The notes under the pieces are model-generated. The model ran no database searches and was not told the DNA's origin. It saw only the letters and a list, made by a program, of their open reading frames with translations. The position numbers and the translations under genes are program-made. A DNA stretch of 64,000 nt from Streptomyces sp. JH14 (GTDB lineage Bacteria; Actinomycetota; Actinomycetes; Streptomycetales; Streptomycetaceae), in contig NZ_JAJNEL010000001.1 of the NCBI RefSeq assembly GCF_029428675.1, forward strand, positions 2,046,001 to 2,110,000, read 5' to 3'. Shown one piece after another: positions 1 through 7,403 of the stretch (position 1 is the first letter of the stretch; every line of letters starts with the position of its first letter).

Positions 1-138
1 GACACCGTCTTCATGCCGTTCCACTGGGCGGGTGAGGGCCGGGCCAACACACTGACGAATCCGGCCCTGGACCCGGTGTCGCGGATGCCCGAGTTCAAGG
101 TGTGTGCGGTGCGGGTGGAGGCGGCCGCCGCCGGGTGA
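1..138 (+). CDS. nasA: Assimilatory nitrate reductase catalytic subunit, C-terminus (partial)
   Basis: The window opens inside this gene; only the last 45 codons and the stop are visible. The tail contains [19 protein letters not shown] followed by a stretch ending [13 protein letters not shown], the typical C-terminus of molybdopterin oxidoreductases of the assimilatory nitrate reductase type (molydopterin dinucleotide-binding domain). This family reduces nitrate to nitrite in the cytoplasm. That fits the nirBD nitrite reductase genes about 7 kb downstream on the same strand. The last 44 bases overlap the end of the convergent gene on the other strand. The exact subfamily cannot be fixed from 45 residues, but formate dehydrogenase is less likely given the neighbours. 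Confidence 0.8.
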   Translation, partial: DTVFMPFHWAGEGRANTLTNPALDPVSRMPEFKVCAVRVEAAAAG

Positions 139-565
139 TCCAGCTCCCGCCGGGGATGAGGGTGCCGCCGGTGCGCAGGGAGCGGGTGACGGGCGGGGCG
201 GCGAGGTAGACCCAGGCGCGGGCGGTTGCGGGGGCGGGCGGGACCGCGCCCGGGAGGCGGACCTCGCGGGCGACCCGCTCGTAGAGATTGCGCGGGTGCC
301 CCGGTCCGGCGTACTCCTCCAGCCGGTCGAGGAGGACGAGCAGCTCCGCGTACACGGCGGGCGCGGCCGTGACGAGCGTGCCGCGCACGGCGCCGTGGCC
401 GTCGATCGCGTACGGGTAGCCGGGACCGTCGTACAGCAGGGCGCCCGGCAGCACCGCCGGCTGCTCGGCGACCGCGCGGCCCCGGAGGAGCAGGTCGTGG
501 TTGGGTTCGCCGGGGAGCAGTGTGCCGTAGACGAAGAAGGGCAGTTCGGGGTCGGGCGACGGCAT
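95..565 (-). CDS. Gamma-glutamylcyclotransferase-like (AIG2/GGCT fold) protein
   Basis: 156 residues from an ATG at 565. The N-terminal YGTL signature (residues 13-16) is the substrate-loop motif of the gamma-glutamylcyclotransferase fold, and the LEEY at about 82-85 supplies the expected acidic catalytic residue; YER and AWVY segments follow as in the family. Such enzymes cyclise gamma-glutamyl amines or dipeptides to 5-oxoproline, but many bacterial members have no proven substrate. The start lies two bases after the stop of cutA, so the two are probably co-transcribed. The C-terminal tail is proline-rich and runs 44 bases into the convergent nitrate reductase gene. Confidence 0.8.
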   Translation of the reverse strand: MPSPDPELPFFVYGTLLPGEPNHDLLLRGRAVAEQPAVLPGALLYDGPGYPYAIDGHGAVRGTLVTAAPAVYAELLVLLDRLEEYAGPGHPRNLYERVAREVRLPGAVPPAPATARAWVYLAAPPVTRSLRTGGTLIPGGSWITRRRPPPPAPHTP

Positions 566-567
566 GG

Positions 568-906
568 TCAGAGGGCCGTGACCGGGACCGTCTCCGCGGT
601 CACCCAGGCGAGATAGCGCTCGCTTCCCCGCACCACCGGCGTCGCGATGATCTCCGGGGTCTCGTAGTCGTGCACCGCCAGGAGGTGTTCCTCCAGCTCG
701 TCGTAGCGCTCGGCCACCGTCTTGAACAGCACCTGCCACTCCTCCGTGGTCTCGATGGCGTTCCGCCACCGGTAGACGGAGGTGACGGGCGCGGAGATCT
801 GCGCGCATGCCGCGAGCCGCGCCTCCACCGCGCTCTGCGCGAGGTCGTGGGCCTTCTCCTCGCTGTCCGTGGTGGTCATCACTGTCAGCCATGCCGGCGT
901 CGTCAC
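568..906 (-). CDS. cutA: Divalent cation tolerance protein CutA
   Basis: 112 residues, the usual CutA1 length. Hallmarks are ACAQI (33-37), VYRW (44-47), EEWQV (54-58) and HDYETPEI (79-86). CutA forms very stable PII-like trimers and is linked to copper/divalent metal tolerance, although the biochemical role remains unclear. The start is GTG at 906, preceded at good distance by a gaggag ribosome site. It is the first gene of a two-gene unit with the cyclotransferase-like gene and is divergent from the M4 protease gene. Confidence 0.92.
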   Translation of the reverse strand: MTTPAWLTVMTTTDSEEKAHDLAQSAVEARLAACAQISAPVTSVYRWRNAIETTEEWQVLFKTVAERYDELEEHLLAVHDYETPEIIATPVVRGSERYLAWVTAETVPVTAL

Positions 907-1029
907 CGTCGGATCTCCTCAGCTCTTCGGCTCTTGTTTCTTCGGATCTTGTGCCTGTGGCGTGTCCTTCTCGTCGATTGTCGGGGCGGTTCGGTGCCGT
1001 GTCGCCCTCCACCGTCGTCCCGGTATGGA

Positions 1030-1043
1030 CATGACATGTCATG
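1030..1043. promoter_or_regulatory. 14-bp perfect palindrome upstream of M4 protease
   Basis: CATGACATGTCATG reads the same on both strands. It sits 77 bases before the protease start and 124 bases before the cutA start in their shared divergent promoter region. It is likely an operator, but no regulator gene is adjacent. Confidence 0.45.
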
Positions 1044-1119
1044 GACCTTTAAATCTGAGGCGGGCTCAGAACCACGGCCCGGACCAGCCTTCGTCCCCCC
1101 ACGCACTCCGAGGAGTCCG

Positions 1120-2766
1120 ATGAGATCGATTCGGCATGCATCGCGCCTCACCCTGCTCGGCGCAGCCGCGGCCGCTGCCACTCTGCTGGCCTCCACCCTC
1201 ACCGCCACCGCGGGCGCAGCCGCGGCCGGGCGTCCCGCCCCGAGCCGCGACACCGCCATCTATCACGCCGCGGCCGCGCTCATCGGGCACGCCACCGCCC
1301 TGGGCCTCACCGGCTCCCAGGACACCGCGGTGCGCGATGTGGTCGTCGACAGGGACGGCAGCCAGCATGTGCGTTATGACCGCACCTATCGCCATCTCCC
1401 CGTCCTCGGCGGCGACTTCATCGTCCATCTCGCACCCGACGGGGCGTACCGCAGCGCCGACCGGGCCGTCGGCGGCGATCTCGCCGTGCCCACCGCGACT
1501 CCGTCGCTGTCCGCCTCGGGCGCCGCCGACCTGGGCGCGGCCGCCCTGCGCACAGCCCACCGCGGCGAGCTCACCAAGGTCGCCGCCCGGCCGCAGCTCG
1601 TCGTGGACGCCCTGCACGGCGCACCCAAGCTGGCCTGGCGCACCGAGGTGGCGGGCAAGGACTCGCTGGGCAACCCGGTCGCCCGCGTCGTGCTCACCGA
1701 CGCGCGGACGGGCCGCCAGATCGACGCCTGGGACAGCGTGGAGACGGCGTCCGGCGACGGCCGTTCGCTGTACAGCGGCACGGTCGCGCTGGAGACGACC
1801 CTGTCCGGGTCGACGTACCAGCTCAAGGACGCGACCCGCGGCAACACCTACTCCGGGGACGCGCAGAACAAGACCGACGGCTGCATCCTCACCATCTGCT
1901 GGAGCCGGGCGCCCGCGGTGCTGTTCACCGACGCCGACAACCACTGGGGCACCGGCACCACCGCCGACCGCGCATCGGCGGCGGTCGACGCCCAGTACGG
2001 CACGGACAGCACCTGGGACTACTACAAGAACGTGCACGGCCGGAACGGCATAGCCGGGGACGGCAAGGGCTCGTACAACCGCGTGCACTACGGGAAGAAC
2101 TACAACAACGCCTTCTGGGACGACACGTGCTTCTGCATGACGTACGGCGACGGCGACGGCTCGACCTTCGGTCCACTGGTCGCGCTGGACGTGGCCGGGC
2201 ACGAGATGTCGCACGGCGTGACGTCCACGACGGCGGGCCTCACCTACTCCGGTGAGTCGGGCGGTCTCAACGAGGCCACCTCCGACATCTTCGGCACGCT
2301 GGTGGAGTTCCACGCGAACAACCCGCAGGATCCGGGCGATTACCTCATCGGCGAGAAGATCGTGAAGCCCGGGTTCGGGAAGGCCGCGCTGCGGTTCATG
2401 GACCAGCCCTCCAAGGACGGCAACTCGGCGGACTGCTGGAGCTCCTCGGTCGGCAATCTCGATGTGCACTACTCGTCCGGTGTCGCCAACCACTTCGCGT
2501 ATCTGCTCGCCGAGGGCAGCGGCTCGAAGGTCATCGGCGGCGTCCAGCACAACGGCACCACGTGCAACGGCGCATCGCTGAGCGGCATCGGAAAGGACAA
2601 GCTCGGCAAGATCTGGTACCGGGCGCTGACCGTCTACATGACGTCCTCGACGAAGTACGCGGGCGCCCGCACGGCGACGCTCAACGCGGCGAAGGACCTG
2701 TACGGCGCGGGCAGCGCCGAGCAGAATGCGGTGGCCGCGGCCTGGTCGGCCGTTTCGGTCGCCTGA
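1120..2766 (+). CDS. Secreted neutral zinc metalloprotease, M4 (thermolysin) family
   Basis: 548 residues. Start ATG at 1120 has an aggag ribosome site at 1111-1115. A signal peptide is evident: basic MRSIRHASR, then an Ala/Leu-rich core ending in an Ala-rich cleavage region near residue 35. A FTP/PepSY-type propeptide follows (roughly 40-210), then the catalytic domain. The zinc site is HEMSH (H361, E362, H365) with the third ligand E385 in GGLNEATSD. The catalytic region holds several cysteines (for example CILTICW and CFCM), consistent with disulfides in an exported enzyme. It will be secreted and self-processed. It is transcribed alone, ending in a strong hairpin. Confidence 0.95.
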   Translation: MRSIRHASRLTLLGAAAAAATLLASTLTATAGAAAAGRPAPSRDTAIYHAAAALIGHATALGLTGSQDTAVRDVVVDRDGSQHVRYDRTYRHLPVLGGDFIVHLAPDGAYRSADRAVGGDLAVPTATPSLSASGAADLGAAALRTAHRGELTKVAARPQLVVDALHGAPKLAWRTEVAGKDSLGNPVARVVLTDARTGRQIDAWDSVETASGDGRSLYSGTVALETTLSGSTYQLKDATRGNTYSGDAQNKTDGCILTICWSRAPAVLFTDADNHWGTGTTADRASAAVDAQYGTDSTWDYYKNVHGRNGIAGDGKGSYNRVHYGKNYNNAFWDDTCFCMTYGDGDGSTFGPLVALDVAGHEMSHGVTSTTAGLTYSGESGGLNEATSDIFGTLVEFHANNPQDPGDYLIGEKIVKPGFGKAALRFMDQPSKDGNSADCWSSSVGNLDVHYSSGVANHFAYLLAEGSGSKVIGGVQHNGTTCNGASLSGIGKDKLGKIWYRALTVYMTSSTKYAGARTATLNAAKDLYGAGSAEQNAVAAAWSAVSVA

Positions 2767-2772
2767 CCTGAG

Positions 2773-2808
2773 GCAGGTCCCGGAGCGGGTGACCGCTCCG
2801 GGACCTGC
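2773..2808. terminator. Bidirectional terminator hairpin
   Basis: Perfect 16-bp stem (2773-2788 with 2793-2808) and a GTGA loop, located between the convergent protease and FMN reductase genes; it can serve both. Confidence 0.8.
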
Positions 2809-2826
2809 AGGGCGCAGGGCGGCCCG

Positions 2827-3447
2827 TCAGCCACCGTACGGGCGTACCGCCTTGGCGTCCCGCAACGTCCGCCCCCACCAGACGAGCTGGTCGAGCAGCG
2901 TCTTCGCCGCCGCATCGACGTTCGCCGGGTCCCGGTGCCTTCCCTCGTCGTCGAACAGGGCGCCCGCGTTGTGGAACGACACGGTGTCCCGGATGGAGAC
3001 GGCATGCAGTTCGGCGAAGACCTGACGAAGGTGCTCGACGGCCCGCAGACCGCCGGACACTCCCCCGTACGAGACGAAGGCGACGGGCTTGGCCTGCCAT
3101 TCGGCGCGATGCCGGTCGATGAGGTTCTTCAGCGGGGCCGGGTAGGAGTGGTTGTACTCGGGAGTGACGACGACGAAGGCGTCGGCGGCGGCCAACCGAA
3201 GTGACACCTCGGCCAGTTGCGCCTGTGTGTCGGGACCGGGGCGGTGGCCGAGAGCCGTCGGGAGATCGAGTGCGGCGACGTCGACGAGGTCGGTCTCGAC
3301 GTCCGGATGGTCCGCCGTACGGGAGAGGAACCAGTCGGTGACCACAGGGGCGAAGCGGCCCTCGCGATTGCTGGCAACGATGACCGCGACCTTCAGGGGC
3401 GCAGTGGTGACGGATGCGTCGGATACGGGAGACGTGATGAGGTCCAT
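2827..3447 (-). CDS. NADPH-dependent FMN reductase family protein
   Basis: 206 residues with a flavodoxin-like fold. Flavin-binding motifs are ASNREGR (25-31, the phosphate loop), TPEYNHSYP (95-103) and YGGVSGG (127-133). The family includes NADPH:FMN reductases, azoreductases and chromate/quinone reductases that deliver electrons from NAD(P)H to flavin or small acceptors in the cytosol. The gene is monocistronic, shares a terminator with the convergent protease and is divergent from the aminotransferase gene. The true physiological substrate cannot be told from the sequence. Confidence 0.88.
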   Translation of the reverse strand: MDLITSPVSDASVTTAPLKVAVIVASNREGRFAPVVTDWFLSRTADHPDVETDLVDVAALDLPTALGHRPGPDTQAQLAEVSLRLAAADAFVVVTPEYNHSYPAPLKNLIDRHRAEWQAKPVAFVSYGGVSGGLRAVEHLRQVFAELHAVSIRDTVSFHNAGALFDDEGRHRDPANVDAAAKTLLDQLVWWGRTLRDAKAVRPYGG

Positions 3448-3531
3448 GCACCGAGATTCGTATCTCGACCAAGGTTGAGGTCAAGCTCTCCGCCTCCCTT
3501 TCCGCGCACCCTCCGGCATACGGTGGAGTCC

Positions 3532-4332
3532 ATGACGACCCCCGCACCGCAGCCGCAGCCGTACGTCGAGTTCAACGGACACGCAGCCACGGAAGCGGAT
3601 CTCCGGATCCCCGCCTTCTCCGGCTTCGGCCATTTCACGGCCATGCAGGTCAGGGACGGGAGGGTACGGGGCTTCGCCCTGCACCTGAACCGGCTGGCCG
3701 CCGCGAACCGGGAGCTGTTCGGCCACGACCTGGGCGGGGACCGGGTCCGCGAACTGATCCGGCACGCACTGGCCGGTGCAAAGACGCAGGACGCCTCGAC
3801 CCGGGTGTACGCCTTCCTGCCGCCGGGCGACACGGAGACGACGGTCATGGTCACCGTGCGCAAACCGGCCCGAAAGTCCCCCGCGCCCCACAGTCTGATG
3901 TCCGTCCCGTACGTCCGCACCGTGCCGCACATCAAGCGTCCGGGCGAATTCGGCCAGACCTACTACGGCCGGCTCGCCGAGCGCTCGGGCTTCGACGAGG
4001 CGCTGCTGACGGCTCCGGACGGGGCCGTGACCGAGGGCGCGATCACCAACATCGCCTTCTGGGACGGCACTTCGGTGGTCTGGCCCGCCGCGCCATCACT
4101 CCTCGGCATCACCATGGCCCTGCTGGAGCAGGAACTGCCGGGGGCCGGACTGACGTCGGTGCGGCGGCCGGTGACGCTGGACGGGATCGGCGCCTTCCGG
4201 TCGGCGTTCCTCACCAACTCCCAGGGCATCGCTCCGGTCCGGCGGATCGACGACACGGAGTTCGCCGTCGACGAGGAGCTGATGAAGCGAGTGGGGCTGG
4301 CGTACGAGGGCGCGCCCTGGGACACCGTCTGA
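3532..4332 (+). CDS. Class IV aminotransferase (PLP-dependent)
   Basis: 266 residues from the ATG at 3532 (ggtggag just upstream); the frame is open further upstream but the homologous region starts here. The fold-type IV pattern is present: the PLP lysine candidate K135 in HIKRPGEFG and, about 30 residues on, the cofactor-binding E168 in VTEGAITNI. The family covers branched-chain and D-amino acid aminotransferases and 4-amino-4-deoxychorismate lyase. Length and motif spacing fit an actinobacterial subgroup annotated only as aminotransferase class IV, so substrate is not assigned. No operon partner is seen. Confidence 0.85.
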   Translation: MTTPAPQPQPYVEFNGHAATEADLRIPAFSGFGHFTAMQVRDGRVRGFALHLNRLAAANRELFGHDLGGDRVRELIRHALAGAKTQDASTRVYAFLPPGDTETTVMVTVRKPARKSPAPHSLMSVPYVRTVPHIKRPGEFGQTYYGRLAERSGFDEALLTAPDGAVTEGAITNIAFWDGTSVVWPAAPSLLGITMALLEQELPGAGLTSVRRPVTLDGIGAFRSAFLTNSQGIAPVRRIDDTEFAVDEELMKRVGLAYEGAPWDTV

Positions 4333-4376
4333 GGCCGCTCACACCCACCACCGCCCCGGGGTGCAGGGGTAGCTGT

Positions 4377-4404
4377 CCTCGCCGGGCCCCGAGGCCCGGC
4401 GAGG
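4377..4404. terminator. Terminator hairpin after aminotransferase
   Basis: Perfect 12-bp GC stem (4377-4388 with 4393-4404) around a CCGA loop, 45 bases downstream of the aminotransferase stop. Confidence 0.65.
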
Positions 4405-4719
4405 GCAGCGGCCGGGCGGCAGGGGGGAGAGCCGACCCGTGGGGGGTGTGATGTCGTGTGCCCGGGGCCGGCGAAGTCATGCGTGTGACGTACACCACTC
4501 GCGCCCCAGAACTCGTCACCCAATCGGCACGGCGTGTCGCAAGGCGGACCGAATCCCCTTCAATGGGTTGTTGACCTGCGAAAACGCCGGTCCGCAAGGA
4601 GGCGGGGCCGGACTGATCGAGTGAAAGCTGACTCGACGTCAGCAGGCATGGGCGGCAGGCCGACCGTTAGCTCGGAGTCAGGACACACCAGCCAGCGCCG
4701 TCGCTCAAAGGAATCCCCC
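4405..4719. other. Intergenic region before surface protein gene
   Basis: No coding frame is convincing here. A TTGACC at 4571-4576 followed by a less GC-rich stretch could be a promoter -35 element for the surface protein, and an AAAGGA ribosome site precedes the start at 4720. No tRNA-like fold was seen. Confidence 0.4.
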
Positions 4720-5682
4720 ATGCGCAGTCCTGCCCGCCTCGTGAACGGCACCGCCGCTGCGGCTCTCGCCGTTGCCGCGCTCGGCCTCTCCACCGCCGCA
4801 TCGCCGGCGTATGCAGGCGACCTCGGCGCGCTGGAGATATCCCCGGCGACCGCGGCTCCGGGCACCACGGTCGTGGTGAACACGACTGCCTGTGGAAGTG
4901 GCGCCAAGGCCGTCGGGCATGCGAACTCCCTGGAGGCAGGTCAGTTCACGCTGGCACCGGCCACCGGCAGGCAGGCGCTCGTGGGCACGTTCAGGGTGCC
5001 CGAGGCAGCCGATGCGGGGCCGTACAGCATCGGTGTGTCCTGTGACAACGGAAAGGAGGCCGCAGGAGCTCTCGCGGTGCGGGCCGCGGACACCGGGCAG
5101 GCCGGAGGACAGGTCACCGAGAAGGTGGGCGGACAGGACGACGCCCCCGGCGACGACCAGGGCGGCGGGGGCAAGATTCCTTCCCTCGACTCGCTGCTCA
5201 CCGGGAACGGGAACCCCTTCGGGAACGAGAACCCACTCAGCGGGCTGGACTCACTCTCCACGGACGAGACGATCCTCGGTCGTCAGTCCTCCCCCGAAGA
5301 CGACTCCCCCACGGGGCGCGACAACGGGAGCGGGTCCGGGCGGGAGAACGGCAGCGGCTCCGGACGCGAGAACGGAAACGAGTCCGGGCGCGACAACGGC
5401 AGCGGCTCCGGACGCGACAACGGAAACGAGTCCGGCCGCGACGACGGCGGACGCGCTGACGGCGGCCGCGACACCGGGCTGGACGAAGGCGGCCGTGACG
5501 ACGGAGGCGACGGCCTCGGCTCCCCCCTCGAGCCCTCCGGGCACGTCAAAACTGGTGTAGGCGGCAGCGTCCGCCCTGACACCACCCAGATCGCGGCGGG
5601 CGCCGGCGTTCTCGCCGTGTCCGCCGTCGGCGGAGCCTGGCTCCTGCGTCGTCGGGCGAGCGGCACGCAGGCCGGCAACTGA
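4720..5682 (+). CDS. Repeat-bearing cell-surface protein, probable sortase substrate
   Basis: 320 residues. A signal peptide (MRSPARLVNG start, Ala-rich core, AYA cleavage at about 32/33) leads to a small beta-domain of about 120 residues with two cysteines, resembling exported Streptomyces proteins of unknown function. A long flexible region follows with short direct repeats of the form GRDNGSGS/GRENGNES at 5317-5443. The C-terminus has VKTGVGGS, one hydrophobic helix (about residues 288-310) and an RRR tail: the layout of a sortase sorting signal, although no LPxTG/LAxTG is present. A class F sortase gene follows 103 bases later, which suggests that this is its substrate. Function is otherwise unknown. 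Confidence 0.8.
   Translation: MRSPARLVNGTAAAALAVAALGLSTAASPAYAGDLGALEISPATAAPGTTVVVNTTACGSGAKAVGHANSLEAGQFTLAPATGRQALVGTFRVPEAADAGPYSIGVSCDNGKEAAGALAVRAADTGQAGGQVTEKVGGQDDAPGDDQGGGGKIPSLDSLLTGNGNPFGNENPLSGLDSLSTDETILGRQSSPEDDSPTGRDNGSGSGRENGSGSGRENGNESGRDNGSGSGRDNGNESGRDDGGRADGGRDTGLDEGGRDDGGDGLGSPLEPSGHVKTGVGGSVRPDTTQIAAGAGVLAVSAVGGAWLLRRRASGTQAGN
5317..5443 (+). repeat. Degenerate 15/18-bp in-frame tandem repeats
   Basis: Codons for Gly-Arg-Asp/Glu-Asn-Gly-Ser/Asn-Gly/Glu-Ser recur about six times within the surface protein gene, giving a hydrophilic, charged linker that probably spans the cell wall. Such repeats often vary in copy number between strains. Confidence 0.7.
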
Positions 5683-5706
5683 CGGGGACGTTTCCACGTC
5701 CCCGTC
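5681..5706. terminator. Hairpin at the end of the surface protein gene
   Basis: Perfect 11-bp stem (5681-5691 with 5696-5706) with TTCC loop, starting inside the stop codon of the surface protein gene; probably limits read-through into the sortase gene. Confidence 0.65.
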
Positions 5707-5716
5707 ACCGCCAGGA

Positions 5717-5751
5717 TCCCGTTCCGGTGGCCTCGTGCCACCGGGACGGGA
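5717..5751. terminator. Second tandem hairpin before sortase gene
   Basis: 15-bp stem with a single G-U pair (5717-5731 with 5737-5751) and a 5-base loop, directly after the first hairpin. Two hairpins in a row between two genes of one system suggest strong attenuation or independent transcription. Confidence 0.55.
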
Positions 5752-5785
5752 CCCACCCCCACCTTCCCCTCACCGGAGGATGACC

Positions 5786-6409
5786 GTGTCCCAGAAGGCC
5801 AAGGGCTGGCTGGTCGCCGTCGCCGCACTGACCGGCATCTGGATGATCCAGAACGGCGCCGGCACCCAGCTGGTGCCACCGCAGCCGACCGCGGCCCAGG
5901 CCTTCGCCGCCGGGCCCGAGCCGCAGCCCGGTTCGCCGGTCGCCGAACCGCTGCGTCCCTCGGCGCCCGTCCGGCTCCGCATCCCCAGCATCCGGGTGGA
6001 CGCCCCGATGATCCGGCTCGGACTCGGCTCCGACGGCAGTCTCGATGTGCCGCCGGCCGAGAACCGTAACGTGGTCGGCTGGTACAAGGACGGCACCCCG
6101 CCCGGCGCCAAGGGCACCGCGCTCGTCGCCGGTCATGTCGACAACGCGCAGGGGCGGTCCGTCTTCTACGACCTGGGGTCCCTCCAGAAGGGCAGCACCA
6201 TCGAGGTCGACCGCCAGGACGGGCACACCGCCGTCTTCTCGCTCGACGGCATCGAGGTGTACGAGAACAAGGACTTCCCCGACCAGCGGGTGTACGGCGC
6301 CTCGCCGCATGCCTCGCTGCGGCTGATCACCTGCGGCGGAGGTTTCTCGCCGACCACCGGCTACCAGGGCAATGTGGTGGCCTACGCACACCTCACCGGC
6401 GTGCGGTGA
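5786..6409 (+). CDS. Class F sortase
   Basis: 207 residues from GTG 5786, which lies 6 bases after the GGAGG site at 5775-5779; the ATG at 5780 touches that site and is a poorer start. An N-terminal membrane anchor (about residues 8-24) precedes a proline-rich linker and the sortase domain. The catalytic pair is H117 in VAGHVD and C183 in LITCGGGF, with the class F style GNVVAYA strand at the end. Sortases are extracytoplasmic cysteine transpeptidases that cut a C-terminal sorting signal and attach the protein to the wall. The upstream surface protein is the likely client. Confidence 0.9.
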   Translation: MSQKAKGWLVAVAALTGIWMIQNGAGTQLVPPQPTAAQAFAAGPEPQPGSPVAEPLRPSAPVRLRIPSIRVDAPMIRLGLGSDGSLDVPPAENRNVVGWYKDGTPPGAKGTALVAGHVDNAQGRSVFYDLGSLQKGSTIEVDRQDGHTAVFSLDGIEVYENKDFPDQRVYGASPHASLRLITCGGGFSPTTGYQGNVVAYAHLTGVR

Positions 6410-6424
6410 CCTGCGCCCGCACCC

Positions 6425-7210
6425 TCACGACCACTGGTCGAAGCCCAGCTTCGCGACCAGCGAGAACACCACGACCAGCAGCACGCCCCGGACGAACTCG
6501 CTGCCCTTGCGCAGCGCCATCCGCGCGCCGAGCAGCCCGCCCGCCAGGTTGAACACCGCCATCAGAGCCGCCAGCTGCCACATCACGCTGCCCTGGTAGG
6601 CGAACATCGCGAGGGCGCCACCGTTGGTGCAGACGTTGACGATCTTGGCGGTGGCGGACGCCGTCACCAGGTCGAGGTGGAGCACGGCCGTCAGGGCGAG
6701 TACCAGGAACGTGCCGGTGCCCGGCCCGAACAGCCCGTCGTAGAAGCCGATGCCGCCGCCGACCAGCACGATCGCGGTGGCCGCGCAGGCCCGGGTGACC
6801 TTGCGGTCCGTGTCCCCGGCGGCCTCCCTGCCGAACTGGGGACGCAGCATCACGAACGCCGCGACCGCCACCAGCACCACCATGATCACCGGGCGCAGTA
6901 CGTCACTGCTGATCCCGGCGGCGAAGAAGGCCCCGGTCATCGATCCGGCCAGCGCGACGAGTCCGATCCGGACGGCCGTCGCGACCTTCACCGGCGCCTG
7001 GCGTGCGTACGTCACGGCGGCGCCCGACGTGCCGACGATCGCGACCGCCTTGTTGGTGCCGAGGACGTGCGCGGCCGGGACGTGCGGCAGGCCGAGCAGC
7101 AGTGCGGGCAGCAGGAGCAGCCCGCCGCCGCCGACCACCGCGTCGATCCAGCCCGCGGCGGCAGCGGCGAGGCAGAGGACGACCAGGGTGGTGAGCGTGA
7201 TGTCGGGCAT
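6425..7210 (-). CDS. TauE/SafE (TSUP) family membrane exporter
   Basis: 261 residues from ATG 7210; a longer frame exists to 7282 but the family sequence starts at MPDITLTTL. Around eight hydrophobic helices are visible. Two internal, related glycine-rich segments (AVVGGGGLLLLPALL near the N-terminus and FGPGTGTFLVLALT in the second half) are the hallmark of the duplicated TSUP fold. Members move sulfite, sulfonates, sulfoacetate or other organic anions. There is no ribosome site at 7210, so the mRNA may be leaderless. It is convergent with the sortase gene (15 bases apart) and divergent from the nitrite reductase operon; substrate is unknown. Confidence 0.85.
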   Translation of the reverse strand: MPDITLTTLVVLCLAAAAAGWIDAVVGGGGLLLLPALLLGLPHVPAAHVLGTNKAVAIVGTSGAAVTYARQAPVKVATAVRIGLVALAGSMTGAFFAAGISSDVLRPVIMVVLVAVAAFVMLRPQFGREAAGDTDRKVTRACAATAIVLVGGGIGFYDGLFGPGTGTFLVLALTAVLHLDLVTASATAKIVNVCTNGGALAMFAYQGSVMWQLAALMAVFNLAGGLLGARMALRKGSEFVRGVLLVVVFSLVAKLGFDQWS

Positions 7211-7342
7211 GGTCGCGACTGTATGGACGAGATACGTGTCCCGTCCAACTGTCTCGTCCGGATCGCGGGAAAGTTGAGCCAACTCTGAGGTTCCCGTGGT
7301 GCAGCGCCCTCACAGACCGCGTCCGCGGGCGCTGAGCGCAAG

Positions 7343-7380
7343 GTTCCGCCCGGGAAACAGCGGGGATCCGGTCGGGTAAC
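7343..7380 (-). promoter_or_regulatory. GlnR-like box upstream of the nirBD operon
   Basis: Read on the minus strand, four half-sites lie at exact 6-base spacing: GTTAC-N6-GGATC-N6-GTTTC-N6-GGAAC. This matches the published Streptomyces GlnR pattern (gTnAc-n6-GaAAc repeated) at 5, 3, 4 and 4 of 5 positions. It ends 24 bases before the first operon gene. GlnR control of nirB is established in S. coelicolor. Confidence 0.65.
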
Positions 7381-7403
7381 ACCCGCCGCACAAGCTGCTC
7401 ACC

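Noticed and set aside
5317..5443. Short regular repeats considered as a CRISPR array
   Set aside because: Repeats are 15-18 bp without unique spacers and are in frame within a secreted protein gene.
5780..5785. ATG 5780 as sortase start
   Set aside because: It directly abuts the GGAGG site; GTG 5786 has proper spacing and the protein differs by two residues only.
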